Shown here: positions 34,763-46,656 of the stretch, in pieces
How the letters are laid out: every line of letters begins with the position of its first letter
Position numbering within the stretch: position 1 is the first letter of the stretch
Origin: Parascedosporium putredinis
Taxonomy: Eukaryota; Ascomycota; Sordariomycetes; Microascales; Microascaceae
Length of the DNA: 64,000 bases
Direction of reading: 5' to 3'
Assembly: GCA_949357655.1 (NCBI GenBank)
Contig: CASHTG010000011.1
Coordinates: 930,001 to 994,000 of the forward strand
Program-made: the position numbers and the translations under genes
Notes under the pieces: model-generated
The model's database searches: none
Seen by the model: only the letters and a program-made list of their open reading frames with translations
What the model was told of the DNA's origin: nothing

Positions 34763-36368
34763 CACACAACTCCCTGGCACCCCACACGGAACCTATAATG
34801 CCAAACATCCAAAGATGAGCAATGACTAATAGTCGTTCTACTTTTATGCCATATATGATTATGTATGATGTTAGAAACTAAGGGTTAGGTAAATGTTTCT
34901 CACAGCTCGCCGACTTCGGCTCCAAGGCTACGTGTTCTAAAATAATGTCGCTCCTCGTATCCCAATCTAGGGCCAGGCGCTCCGAGTTTTCCTCTTCTCA
35001 CCGTTCAGTGTCACTCTTCCTCTAATTTGAAAGGGTTAGATCAGAACAGGCGCTATATTGCCCTTATACATGATGCTATACACGCCTGCTTCCATATCTT
35101 GGTGAAGCCCCCATACGTCGCCACCTTCTCCGCCACGAGAACTATTACGCAGCATCCATGCATACATGTAAGCATTGGGATGCATCACTGGTCTCGTAAA
35201 CCTAGCCGGAAACTCCATCAAGGCAATTGCACATATATCAATGATACAACATAAACAAGGATAGATGCATGGTCCCTTATCTATCTAGCCTTGAGAAGCA
35301 AGGTGGTAAATACCTTCTCGAGAAAACAAGGCTTTAAACGGAGTCGCGAGGAGTGAAGAAAAACCACGCCAGTAATCTATATGCCCACAGGCACGGTATA
35401 AGACGTCTGTCTATGTTGCACTTCAACGATCCTCCTCAGTAGAGGCCGTCACCACGATGGACAAACAACTGGCTCTTGGGTTATCTTCACTACCGTGTCT
35501 ACAGGTACGCCATAACTACCATCCGGAGTACTGCTACCGAGGTAGATCGATGGCCCCTAGAAAACACCCGTGCCCGAGTCTTAAATGACTTCAGTCCTTC
35601 GAATTAGGTCCTCCGAGGATCCCGGGCTTCTGTGAGAGGGAGTCCGGATTATGTCGGAGCCAATACGCCGGTCTCAAGAGCCTTTTGGGCGGAGGGGGCA
35701 ATCATTGATCAGCATCGCGCATGTCCTCTCGCCACCCCTCTCCCGCGTCCAGCCACATCTTAGACTACCCCATCCGGATTAGCACCGCACTAATGCTCGC
35801 GCCGAATGTAACCCGGCGCGAAATGGCACGCGGCATTCGGCACCAACACACCTTGGTAATCATTGGTGAGGGCTTTGGAGAAATCTGGGGGAGCAAAGAG
35901 TTGAGGGTCTCGGGTCCCGAAGCCGGCATCTATCACCATCCACCCTTGCAAGGTCTTTCTCGATGATAGAGCTCATAAGGACATGGTATACACCCAGCTC
36001 CCGTGCACAATCTCTAGAGCTCTGTTGCAGTTTCTATCCTTTCCTTCGGGTGCTGCCTTTCGTATTTGCGCACTTTACCCAATGAAGCTTGCCCCTCTCC
36101 CATGAATCTTTTTTTCCTAAGCCCGCCCTTCTACATATATCACCTTAACCACTGAGTCCCCGCTGGTGTCACCGAAACTTGCTCTTTGATGCCTTGAGAG
36201 GGATCATTGTTTAAGCATTTCATACAGCGCCTCTAACCTCTCCAAGGCCCTCTTCCTGTCTCCCTGTTCCTTACGAACAAAGTAGGCAAGGAATGTCCTG
36301 ATCTACAAAGAAGGGAGGAAGTAACTCCTACCTCACCCACTACATCGTGCGCACTTGTAACTGTGCTG
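34763..36368. other. Spacer before the MFS transporter gene
   Basis: 1.6 kb with no supportable gene. It carries an exact TACCGAGGTA at 35535-35544 next to a CCGGAGTAC motif at 35523-35531. The last few hundred bases are CT-rich, consistent with a promoter. Confidence 0.45.
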
Positions 36369-37830
36369 ATGCGGCCTCAAATCCAAGCAGGGGGTTCTAC
36401 CAGCCATATCACCCCTCACGATACCTGTACCACAAGCCCACGCTCTATCAGGCTAAACGACGAACTAGCTTCCGGTTCTGAGACAAACAAGATATCTATC
36501 TCTGGGATTGTGTTAAATTCTTGCAACCTTCCTCCTGGCAGAACCTCGCCTGGTTCCTATGGGCCAGATGGCTGGCCAGTGGCCGCGGAGGTCGGCCAGG
36601 CAGCCATAATCGATGCAAATGATGTAACCCCCGAAGGGGCGTTACGGCTTGGCTACAGGTCCTGGGCTCATGGGTTATCGCCGTGGTCACCTGGGGGTTG
36701 TAAACAGCTACGGCGTCTTTCAAACATACTATGAGCATGATCTACTCCCATCGAGGTCCGCCTCTGATCTCTCATGGGTTGGGTCGCTGCAGGCATCATT
36801 GCTTATGTTGATAGGTGCCGTCGCCGGGCCGGCGTATGACGCTGGCTTTTTCGGGAGATGCTCTGTGTGGGGCTTTTTCTCATTGTGATCGGGCAGTTCA
36901 TGACATCACTGTGCTCAGCCTACTGGCAAATATTACTTTCTCAAGGATTGTGCATGGGCATTGGTTTCGGTCTAGTTTTTCTGCCTTCGACAGCCATCCT
37001 CAGTCAGTATTTCCACAAACGGAGGTCCTTCGTCCTCGGCATCGCATCAACAGGGTCCCCAATTGCAAGTGCGGTTTTCCCCATTCTCTTGGGAAGGCTC
37101 ATCCCAAGGATAGGCTTCGGCTGGGCGACTCGGCTGCTTGCCTTTATAATGCTCGCACTGTCTATCGTCCCCGTCACTTTCATGCGTATGCGGTGTAGGC
37201 CTGCCCCTGGGCAAGTGAGGTCGCTGATCGACAAATCGGCTTTTGTCGATACCCCCTTCCTTCTTTGCACAGCTGGCGTCTTCTTATCCTTCCTAACAAT
37301 TTACGTGGGCTTCTTTTATATACAATCATACGCCATCTTCTTCAACATCACGTCGGCAGACTTCTCACCCTACCTCGTCACTTTCCTTGGGGTGGGTAGC
37401 ATTTTCGGACGCCTGATACCGAATTACCTTGCAGACAAAGTCGGTACCCTCAACGTTCTCTCGCTGTCCGCTCTCATCTCGGGCATCTTGTGCTTCACAT
37501 GGCTCGGAATCCGCACCCTAGGCGGACTCGTCGTCTTTGCTATACTCTACGGTGCCTCATCTGGGGCAGTGGTAAGTGTCACGCCCAGTGCTGCAGTATC
37601 CCTAACACCCAATCTTGCGGTTGTCGGCACACGCATGGGGATGCTATTCTTCATTACGGGGATATCGGTGGTGGTGGGTCCCCGGTCGCAGGCGCCATTG
37701 TGGGCACGGGTAAATCTCAGGGATGGATGGGTGCTATTGCATTCAGCGGGGCGGGGCTCTTTGTGGGGGGCTAGTGTTGCTTGCCGCGAGGAATGTCCTG
37801 TTCCGGAGAGATCGAACTTGGAGAGGCTGA
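36369..37830 (+). CDS. MFS transporter, monocarboxylate-permease type
   Basis: Twelve-helix major facilitator of the fungal MCT-like (MCH) group, likely in the plasma membrane; substrate unknown. A hydrophilic N-terminus (from the ATG at 36369) leads into GGVTAWLQVLGSWVIAV, then VVNSYGVFQTYYEHDLL and SWVGSLQASLLMLIGAVAGP, the typical first helices. Later: GFGLVFLPSTAILSQYFHKR, where the R/K loop after helix 4 is usual, and GRLIPNYLADKVG in the second half. Five contractions break the frame: GGGG 36636-36639, G5 36693-36697, T5 36847-36851, the GGGTCCCC region 37676-37683, and G6 37765-37770. With each one base longer, a single protein of about 490 residues ends at the TGA at 37828-37830. No long intron is needed. 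Confidence 0.85.
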
Positions 37831-39692
37831 CGGTGTTTGCATCTCGGAAGATAGCAGCAGGAAAAGAAGTAGATAAACGCAAGGTGGGTGATGAGTATGG
37901 CGAAGAGACCCGAACCCACTTCAATCGCATCTACAACATCTTAGGAAACAGAGCAGGGGCTTGCCAAGAAGTTTAGATTTTTGACATTGAGACATGGAAC
38001 TCTTGGGTGGTAGAGCGGATACACGATCATATCAAACCTTCTTCCCAATTAAGTAGCGAGATTCTATTACCTGACAGATGCTCTGGCGTCTTTCTTTGCT
38101 GCGGTATCTACGACATGAGGTATCCACAGCCAGGTGATCAATTGTGAAATGAAGAATGCAGCACCGATGGAGGTGAGGCTGGGAGTCTTGTGTAGTTGAC
38201 GTCACCACCCTCGACGCGATATTGACTCGCGCGGGTGTCCAAGACGCGAGGAAAACACAAGCTCTCTAGTTCTGGAATATGTGGTCCCTTGTGCTTACCC
38301 AAAGCTCGAATAACTCTGAAATGCCCGCCCCAGTTGATTATCAAGACTAGATATGAAGTGTGTCATCCCTCTTCTGAGAAAAATGGACCCGGGAGTTTGT
38401 CGACGGCGGTTGAAGTATTACGAACGGGCTCCAGATTGATGAATCATCCCATTGGACGCCAGTTTTATGGGAGGACCCGCACCCCACCTCGCTCTTCGAG
38501 ACAGACAGGAAAGAGGACCCCTCGATAATTGTTGATAAGGTGTTTGTCAGATGCAAGTCATCCATTCTGATTCGGGCCATTGCCGGAGATCCCCATCCCA
38601 CAGTCACGCTTCTCCTCAAACTCTCAGACCGCAAAACAATACCTAGAAGAGAAAAATAGAAGAACGAAAGGACCCAGATTGTGACGAACGGGCCCAATGC
38701 TGGCCAAACAGGTCAAACGCCGGCCAGAGGACAATTTACTCAGCAGTGCGACGCACAACCCGTGAACACTGGTTTCCATTAAAACCTTCTAGACGGCGCT
38801 ATCTAGCGTTATTTGACTCGGAGCTTGATTACCATGATGGAGGATGTGAGCTGCCGGGTCTAAGTACATCCTTTCCTTCATAGCCAATATCTCAAAACGG
38901 CCAGTACATTAACAAGTAGCCATCGCACGGGGTTACAATACCCCAACATTAAGACTTCTCATTCCCACCCAGGACCCCACCCCCTTCCTAACAAGACGCC
39001 GTAATGCGCAATTTGAAAAAATTGGTGGGAGTTCCCAAGGGGGCACTTGGCCGAGAGGCGAGCTTAGATACGACTGAACGGGGAATTCTCGACAATCCAG
39101 GCTGAAAAATGAGCAGGTACATGCGGTGTTGCGCAATGGGGAACCTGCAGCTCGCGTTTATAAATTCCGACATAAGATATTACAAAGATTTGAGGTGAGC
39201 AATGTGCCAGTAGCATGGGGGCCCGCGCAGACAGCGGAGCACACCAGGCATGGCTCCTTAATGGAAACTCTCAATAGGCGTCCAAGTCTTCGGATAGGTA
39301 GAACTCTCGTTCAACGAGGGAAGCGCTGTCAATCATATGACAAACTCCACTGAGACCCCAAAGTACTTTGTACGGAGTACTTCGCCGAGACAAGGCCCGA
39401 CCAAGTACCGCACGATCGGCGAAACTCCGTTGCTGGCGAGGATCCATCGTCGTAGCAGAAGGCGAAGGTCAGGTGGGGGCGGCTGCATCACCGCATCTCT
39501 AGTAGCCCGTACCAAGAGGCAGCACAAGAAGGACAATTATATAGACCTAGCTGCTGCACCGTACCCCTCTCCCCGGCCGTCTCCCTCTTTCTACCACCCC
39601 TTCGTCCTCTTACTTTCATCGACGCCTTTACACGCGTGCAACAACATCACAGAACCCCCTCTACACCATATTCACCGGAAAATCAAGCGAAG
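37831..39692. other. Spacer before the quinone reductase gene
   Basis: 1.9 kb with no gene that I can support. A TACGGAGTAC motif lies at 39371-39380, within a nearly palindromic AAGTACTTTGTACGGAGTAC. CT-rich sequence follows up to the start at 39693. Confidence 0.45.
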
Positions 39693-40979
39693 ATGGCACC
39701 GAAGATCGCTATCGTATATGTAAGTTATGACGACAAGTCGTAACCGACTTATTTTAGACACTTATACCTAACCTGCCTTATCCTGCCGCAGTACTCCATG
39801 TACGGCCACATCAAGCAGCTGGCCGAGGCAGAGAAGCGAGGCATTGAGAAGGCGGGTGGCACGGCCGACTTGTACCAGTAAGACAACCCACCCTCACACT
39901 TATGTTCTCTCCTATCCCATTCGCAAGGGTGTGTGGTGCGCGAGGCATGCCTGAGAGCGGTCGAAAACGTTGCTCCATCCCTAGAATGCCGCTGTCGCCT
40001 TGTCAGCGCTAGTACAATGGTCGATGGAGCCGTCTCAGCTACAGGTGGTAGGCATAGTTACCCCGCCTCGATCTATTAGCTACTAAAAAAAAAAAAAAAA
40101 AAGAAGAAGAAGAAGAAGAAGAAGAAACAAAAAGAAAAAAGAGCCCCCCGCTACCCCGCTACCCCACTACCCCACCATCCCCCAACACGCGTCTGAAGCC
40201 TGCACCAGGGCGCAGCTGGGGCTGGTAGAGCCGATTATGATCTTTGACGGATCCAAGAAATTCACGATGCATCAGCCTCGCTTCATTCTACACCACCGCG
40301 GCTTTCCCATGTGTATCTCTCTATTCCCGCCTTCGGGTTTTACACCCGCCAAGACTTCTAGTCCTATCGTCACGATATCCATCTTCTTAGTAGCCTTACT
40401 GACCAGTTCAAAGGATTCCAGAGACTCTCAGCGATGAGGTTTTGGGTAAAATGCATGCGGCTCCTAAGGCGACCGATGTGCCGGTTCTCAACGATCCTAA
40501 CACTTTAGCCGGCTATGATGCATTTTTGCTCGGAATCCCCACCCGTTATGGCAATTTCCTGCCCAGTGGAAGGTTAGATATGCCGCCCTTCCCATATCCC
40601 AAATCGTACTAATGCGAAGATGTTAATCCGGAAATAGGCCTTCTGGGATAAGACAGGCGGCCTTTGGGCCAAGGGTGGCTTCCATGGAAAGTTGGCTGGC
40701 ATTTTTGTCTCCACTGGCACTATGGGAGGTGGTCAGGAATCTACATGTATCGCCGCTATGTCCACTCTTGTCCATCACGGCATAATCTATGTGCCATTGG
40801 GGTACAAAAACACATTCCCTCAATTCTCTGACGTCACAGAGGTCCGCGGGGGCTCCCCTTGGGGTGCTGGCACCTTTGCGGCTGCAGACGGCTCTCGGCA
40901 GCCTAGTTCCAAGGAGCTGGAGGTCGCCGAGATTCAGGGCCAAGAATTCTTCCAGACTACCGCTAAACATTTCGGTTGA
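39693..40979 (+). CDS. Flavodoxin-like NAD(P)H:quinone oxidoreductase, WrbA/Pst2 type
   Basis: FMN-binding enzyme that reduces quinones by two electrons and guards against oxidative stress; homologues include fungal minor allergen Alt a 7. The first exon (ATG 39693) encodes MAPKIAIVY, continuing after a GTAAGT..GCAG intron as YSMYGHIKQLAEAEKRGIEK, the phosphate loop of FMN binding. Exon 3 gives IPETLSDEVLGKMHAAPKA, then GYDAFLLGIPTRYGNF; exon 4 gives FWDKTGGLWAKGGFHGKLAG and GGGQESTCIAAMSTLVHHG, ending in TAKHFG. The second intron (39878-40413) is unusually long at 536 nt and carries a microsatellite. One contraction: CC at 40558-40559 should be CCC to restore NFPAQWK. Confidence 0.92.
40085..40181. 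repeat. Compound microsatellite in an intron: A18, (AAG)8, (GCTACCCC)3
   Basis: A run of 18 A at 40085-40102 runs into about eight AAG units, then A-rich sequence, then three near-identical 8-bp GCTACCCC units (one with A for G) around 40150-40175. It lies inside the 536-nt intron of the quinone reductase gene. Confidence 0.85.
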
Positions 40980-42735
40980 CTATCTGAGTCTGAAACGGGT
41001 ACTAACCATCTCGCAACCAATGCCACGGACGGTACTACACACGAAAATGGGTCTAAGGTACAGGGAAGCGAGCCTCGGAGCCTGGCTGACCAAAACGATG
41101 AGCCTAGCAAAGACGGTCCCTGTGGATTGCCCACCAAATGTGTAGTCTTATGAGCCGAACAAAGTGCTGCTAGTGTCTGGCGAAAATCAATCGGGATTAA
41201 GTTCAAAATTCGAAGATCAGTTGCATTCAAAAGAGGTCGCCCCCGTATCTCCTTCTGCTGTCCGCCCCCAAGTGAAGCATGTCTAACCCCAAGTGAAGCA
41301 TGTCTAAAATTCGTCAACACCAATTCAATAATCCGATTTTCCCACTACCACAATCCTCAAAAGTTCTGCCAAGCGTCGCGATGCCCTTCGCGATAATGTG
41401 GTGAAGACACACCAGCTATTCGAGTGTCATGTGGCATCCAGAGATCACAGGCAAAATCTTCAGCCTTGGTATCTGCCAGTTGGCCGTGTGTTAAATATCC
41501 AATACATGTACTACCTTCAGCCTCTCTCTCGACTTACACAGGGTTTTATAGAACTGTAGGAGCAAGCAGTGCTTTCCTTCTTCATGTGAGAAGTCCTATA
41601 TAAAAGCCCACTGTCGATCATGAGAGCATCTGGATATAAGAGAGACCTCTTCACCAGGGCATCGATATGACAATACCACAGCAGCATATACAGATCTATA
41701 GATGTAATTGCTGAAACTGGAACCCCTCAGCTAAGAGAAAAAAATAGAGGAAGAAACATGACACCCCAATCTTTTCCCTCATGAAAGAGAGTCAAAGCTG
41801 ATAGCCTGGTCAAGAGTGCGTTGCCTAGGCGCAGCATCAGCACATCAATGAGTAAGATCAATGATCTCATAGCATCTATAGAATTCTAGGAGGGCTATAG
41901 TTCTCACGACTAGGAGAATCAACATCTGCGGTGTTGAGTGGATTTATAGAAGCCTTCGAGCGACTAGCACATCACTGATATTCATTGATAGATGGATGTC
42001 AATAGAAGTCACCTTCTTCCCAGGTTACATAGGCAACTCGATCGCAGGAGGCGACTGAGCAAGCTTTTACCAACCCACCAATCCCTATCACTTCCTATTA
42101 AACCTTCTCCGTAAAGCGGATGGGAGCGGATAGGTCTCTTATTCCAAGTCTCACACTCCAACTCCATTGGAGCTTAGGGGTGGGATCCGCAGACCCCAAT
42201 CAACCCACCTTGGCTCAGACCCAGCCCCTCACAACGGGCCCGGACAACCCACCAAAGTCTAAGACATGACCCTCAGCTCAATAAAGGCCTGCAATATAGA
42301 TCCATATCTGTTGGACTTGATAGATATTACATGTATGCATGTATGTAGTCCCTGAGCGTTGCGCACTCTACTTGATCAGCCATCTAAACCCCCCCAGGCT
42401 GAGAAACTATCCGACCTCTACTCCACTTAGAATCAATACAAGTTCTAGGAACCCTCCTTTGAATCAATTCTAGTAGATAGCAATGAATTTCTTAAGCCAG
42501 CCACTAAAGAGGGTCTTATATCGTACTAAGGATTGCAAAGGTGTCGATCTCTCCAGCTTCCCCTCCTCCTTCTAGGCCTCACTCTACCTTTTATCTCGCT
42601 TTCTTTCCCGTGCTCGTTTGCCCTACAATGAGAAGCCCCAGTCCCATCCTCTAGCAGAGCCTCTCCAGCAACCTACCGGTTTAAGAGCCACCTACAATAG
42701 CTATAGCAGTCGCCTTACTTGTCGCTTCCGTTACT
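40980..42735. other. Spacer, possibly an old decayed repeat
   Basis: 1.75 kb with no gene seen. Much of 41480-42500 is A+T- and purine-rich with frequent stops in all frames, unlike the surrounding genes, as in a decayed element; I find no terminal repeats. Confidence 0.4.
41266..41307. repeat. 21-bp perfect tandem duplication
   Basis: The 21-base unit starting CCCCAAGTGAAGCATG at 41266 is repeated at once from 41287 to 41307 without a mismatch. Confidence 0.9.
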
Positions 42736-43489
42736 ATGCCCTTCCTTCCGGCAGCCCTAGTGGGACCGGTCTCCTTACAACGTCCTGTTCCATCATCCCG
42801 TCGAAAACAACCGCGCTTCCAATTTGAGAGGCTACCCGCCGAAATCCAAGAGAAATTCTATCTTATATGGATTACCAATCTCTGATCGCCTTTTCCTGTG
42901 TGAACAGCTACCTCCAGAGGACCGTCGACCCCCAGATGGCTCCACAGGAAGATAAATTTGCCTTCGTGATGCGGGCAGAGAATTATTTTCCCAAGCATTT
43001 CCCAATTATCATACATGGCCAGGAGCAACCGGGGAATTTTGCCTGTTACATCTGCTTTCGCGTGCGAGGGCCAGCCCACTTTCAGGCGGGCCAGGCACTT
43101 TCCATCTATGTTGACACAAAGGGCGAGAAAGTCACACAAAAAGCGCCCAAGTGTTAGGCCCGACATCGAACAGTTATCTGGCTAGCTCTAGCGGTCTCTT
43201 TCCCGCTCCGAAAACTACCCACAAACTCGTGAGCGCCCGTCGCTTCTGCATAGAGTGTGGCCTGAGGCTTGACCTCCACGCGCCAGGAGATTCCATAATC
43301 ACCAAATTAAACCAGGAGGTATGGGTATGCAGCTGTAGGATGGCATGGCCGAAGTCTGCGTGGCTGAAATGTTTAATTTGCGACAAGTCCTGTCCACCGA
43401 GAGTGGATGAAGGCTCTAAATATGCTGGCCCTTCTTGCTCGTTCTTCATCGGTTATATGGGCATAGGAGGCGCCATCCTGGATAGCTAG
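42736..43489 (+). CDS. F-box-like protein with C-terminal Cys-rich domain
   Basis: Starts at the ATG at 42736 (MPFLPAALVGPVSLQ). An F-box-like motif follows at about residues 32-65: FERLPAEIQEK, then LSYMDYQSLIAFSCVNSYL. A middle part carries CYICFRVRGPAHFQ. The C-terminal third has four paired Cys motifs (RRFCIECGLR, WVCSCRM, LKCLICDKSCP), as in a small zinc-binding domain. F-box proteins usually bring substrates to SCF ubiquitin ligases; whether this one does is inference. Two one-base contractions break it: AAA at 42853-42855 (should restore EKILSYM) and the CCCAA at 43146-43150. Otherwise it is one open frame of about 250 residues. Of a type that fungi carry in many copies. Confidence 0.72.
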
Positions 43490-44109
43490 AGAGAATGCCA
43501 GATTGGTCCTCGCTATGGATGGCGTTAGGCGGCCTTGGCTTTGAAATACTGCACAGTTTATATCAAGTCCTAATTTTTGGTCACGGTTCTTACTCTTCGG
43601 TTTTGAACGGGTGAGCCTGCTATCCTTTGCAGATTCGAGGAGGACAGTCTGCGTAGAGCAGAGACCTCCAATGGCTGCATGTGCGTAAAGTTCGATGTGT
43701 AAATGGGTTTATATATAAAATTAAATGGTAGGCATACGTGAAACCCGGCGTCCTCCGACTAAAAACCCTGCTCATCCTTCCAATATTTCTCCTTAAAACA
43801 TGTGGAAAGATGTTTTTTATCTGGGATGGTGTGCCCCAAGGGGCGGTACGGCCTACCTCGCTCGGGCAAGGAGAAATTTACGTTAGATTGTGTCTACATG
43901 TAGATTCGATACTATTCTCTAGCTCAAGAGGTCAGGTTTTCCATCCAAAACCGAGGTATTACGCGTAAGATATACATGTATATATAGGGGCTCGCTGCAA
44001 AGCGGTTGTTTGGATCTTACTAAAGAGTATGGTGCTATATACGATAATAGTGTAGGAAGAGGATAGAGAGAAAAGGCGAAAATGGGGAAGGGCAAGACTG
44101 ATAGGGGTC
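43490..44109. other. Convergent 3' flanks, F-box gene and KMO
   Basis: No gene seen. A+T-rich with TATATA runs near 43980 and a near-match (AACCGAGGTA) of the recurring 10-mer at about 43949-43958. Confidence 0.4.
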
Positions 44110-45908
44110 CTAGAATATAAGAGCTTGCGTGGTATATGTACTAGACGGGGAGCTGTCGTTCAGGGGGACAGGTTTGTTAGAGTGACCCAGGAAGCTGAAG
44201 ATGTTTCCCCATAACTTCGGGGATGCTCGCCAGCGGCGGTGGCAATGCACCATGACAGCAATTGCCACCGGGCTACAAAGTAATGCGATGGATCCCCTCA
44301 CAAGAAATTTACCTTGCTGCTCACTCTTCCTGATCACATCTGTGAACCTTTCGTTCCCAAAACTCACCCGGGAGTATTTAGTGCGCCAACCCAACCCCGG
44401 CAGGTAGACAGAGATAACCTCTTCGAGATATTTTCTGAGGCGGTATATCGGCGAGAGGACGGAGGCCCTCATCTCTAGATAGTTTTGGAGGGCGAGGTCA
44501 ATGATTGCATGGGCATCCGGAACCCTGTAATTAGAATACTCGGATAACGCCAAGGTCCTCTGATGGGCGCATACAACCGCCAAATCCGAGTCCAGGAGAG
44601 GGCTATTGTCCTCCACGGATTCTGCATATTTGTCTATCATCGAGAACAGGATCCTGACACTCTCTAAGCCAGTATTCATACCCTGACCATAAAATGGGAC
44701 CATAGCGTTTGCAGCATCACCAACGATTACTCCGGAGCTGCCGAAATGGTGAGGCCCGCATTTAACACTAATTAAGGGCAGGTGGGGGTTGCTTTTGAAA
44801 GACTGGACAAGGGCTTTGGGTGGGATCAACCCCGTAACCCCGGGAAAGTGCTTATCGAAGAAAGAGGGTAGGGAAGACGGGTCGTTTTCAAGGCGGGAAA
44901 AGGTGGCGGCTGGGAGGAAAAGCGTACAGGTGAATGAACCGTCCTAAGAGAGCATCCATCAGCAGAGAAACTAGTTGTGAGATGTTAAACAAACCTCACT
45001 GGGTATGGCAATGAACATGAACTCTTTGCCCGGCCAAATGTGAAGGTGATTTGGAGAAATGGCAAATTTGGCCAAATGATCGTCACTCGCACTGGCTTCG
45101 CGAGGCATTATCTGAAATTCACACCACAAAGTATCGATGTACTCTTGAGAATAGTTCATCCTGGTGAACTTCATCATGTGGTATCTCACAGCAGAATGTG
45201 CGCCGTCCGCCCCTATCAAGAGATCAAATTCAACCTGTATCTCCCGAGGCCTTTCGTTTGCATCATCGCTAGTAATCTCGTTTTTGAGCTCAAACCATGC
45301 GAGGCGTTTTCGGAAATCAGCGCCAGTAAGTCGGTGACCAAAGAATAACTTCACGTTAGGCAGCTCCTCAATCGCATCAAGCAGACTCTTATTCAGGCCC
45401 GCCCGGTCCATGGCAAGGATGGCCTAGAAAGATGCTAGAATTAGTACTGTTGGCGTAAGTGGGAGGCAATGGGTATAGTCTTAAAAAGCAGGCGAGAATT
45501 ACCCTCCCATGAGTATCATAATTCTGAACATCCTGAAACAGACTTCCATCTGGGTTCTCGAGATGAATCATGCGGCCTCTCATAGGTATAGTAGAACTGA
45601 GGATTGAATCCGCGAGTTTAGGATGCCCGGCATTCCGAATTGCGTTGATTCCCCGTTCAGACAAAGCTAAATTGATTGATTTCGTAAAATTCAACGGGAT
45701 AGTAGAAGGGTTGCGGAGGTCTATATTAGTTGTCAGTGACCGTTAGCCGTTATCGGTTAGAAATGCCTCATAGGTGTGATAGAAGATGAACAATACCAGG
45801 GCGAAGCTCATATATCTCGACTTCGTGACCTCTCTGAGCGGCGTAAAGAGCAGCCAATGAGCCAACAGGCCCTGCCCCAACAACGATGATTTTCTGTCTA
45901 TGATGCAT
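44110..45908 (-). CDS. BNA4: Kynurenine 3-monooxygenase, NAD synthesis
   Basis: FAD enzyme of the outer mitochondrial membrane that hydroxylates L-kynurenine with NADPH and O2, on the route from tryptophan to NAD. Undamaged frame with clean introns. ATG at 45908 (MHHRQKIIVVGAGPVGS, the dinucleotide-binding GxGxxG), then after intron 1 DLRNPSTIPLNFTKSINLAL; after intron 2 MDRAGLNKSLLDAIEEL; FDLLIGADGAHSAVR carries the second FAD motif; after intron 3 DGSFTCTLFLPAATFSRL; and VIVGDAANAMVPFYGQGMN is the third FAD motif. A hydrophobic segment near the C-terminus (GSIALLCSPVAIAVMV) fits the membrane anchor of this family. Divergent from MAP1. One of the few genes here with no frame damage. Confidence 0.95.
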
Positions 45909-46656
45909 GGAGCTTCAGCTAAAACGTGGTGGTAGGTTGAGCTTGGGGAAGTTGGTAAACTAGATCTTAATTCACCTCTAAATTTTGGTTGGAGGGGCTG
46001 AAGACTTTGTACTTATTAATAGGCCCAGATGGAACCATCCGTCCATCAAAAGCGGCGGGGCCGATCCCGAACCGGCCCCCACTCTCGTCTACCCCGAGCT
46101 CATTGAGGTACGACGGCAAATTCATAGATGCTGGGATGGGTTGAAAACGTGCACATATCAATTTGAAGAAGGAGATGCTATACTGGAATGGGAAGTCCAT
46201 TCCAGCCGGATATATCAAGAAACGCCACTTTTATGCTTGAAAGGTGAGAAAAAGGTATTATACATCTTGATTCGAATGTTAAGGTTATCAGGATAGATGT
46301 CTGATGTCTTGCCCTCGATGCCTGACGACTTATAATATCTAGGCTTGCACGGCCAGGGATCCTTCGCAAGCTTAAGTAAGCTGTCTAGCTCCACACAGCG
46401 ATTTTGCCTTTGGCCCCACCAACTGCCCGCACACTCTCATCTCATTCATAGGGCATCTTGCCATCTTTCGAGCAATTGACTATCATATATCTGCCCGAAC
46501 TTGATGTAATCTTGTTCTATTTTTCCCTGAAGGGGGTATTTTTTTTCTCTCCTTTTTCTTTTTCTTCTTTTGCTTTGGGGGTTTTTTATTTTATTTTTAT
46601 ATTCTTTTCAACGGAACAAGTGGAGAGTTTGAGTCCTTCATCCTTGTTCAGCCATA
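45909..46656. promoter_or_regulatory. Divergent promoter region, KMO / MAP1
   Basis: 748 bp between divergent starts. A strong T- and CT-rich tract spans about 46536-46612, ending 45 bp before the MAP1 start; such pyrimidine tracts are common near fungal transcription starts. No gene seen. Confidence 0.5.
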
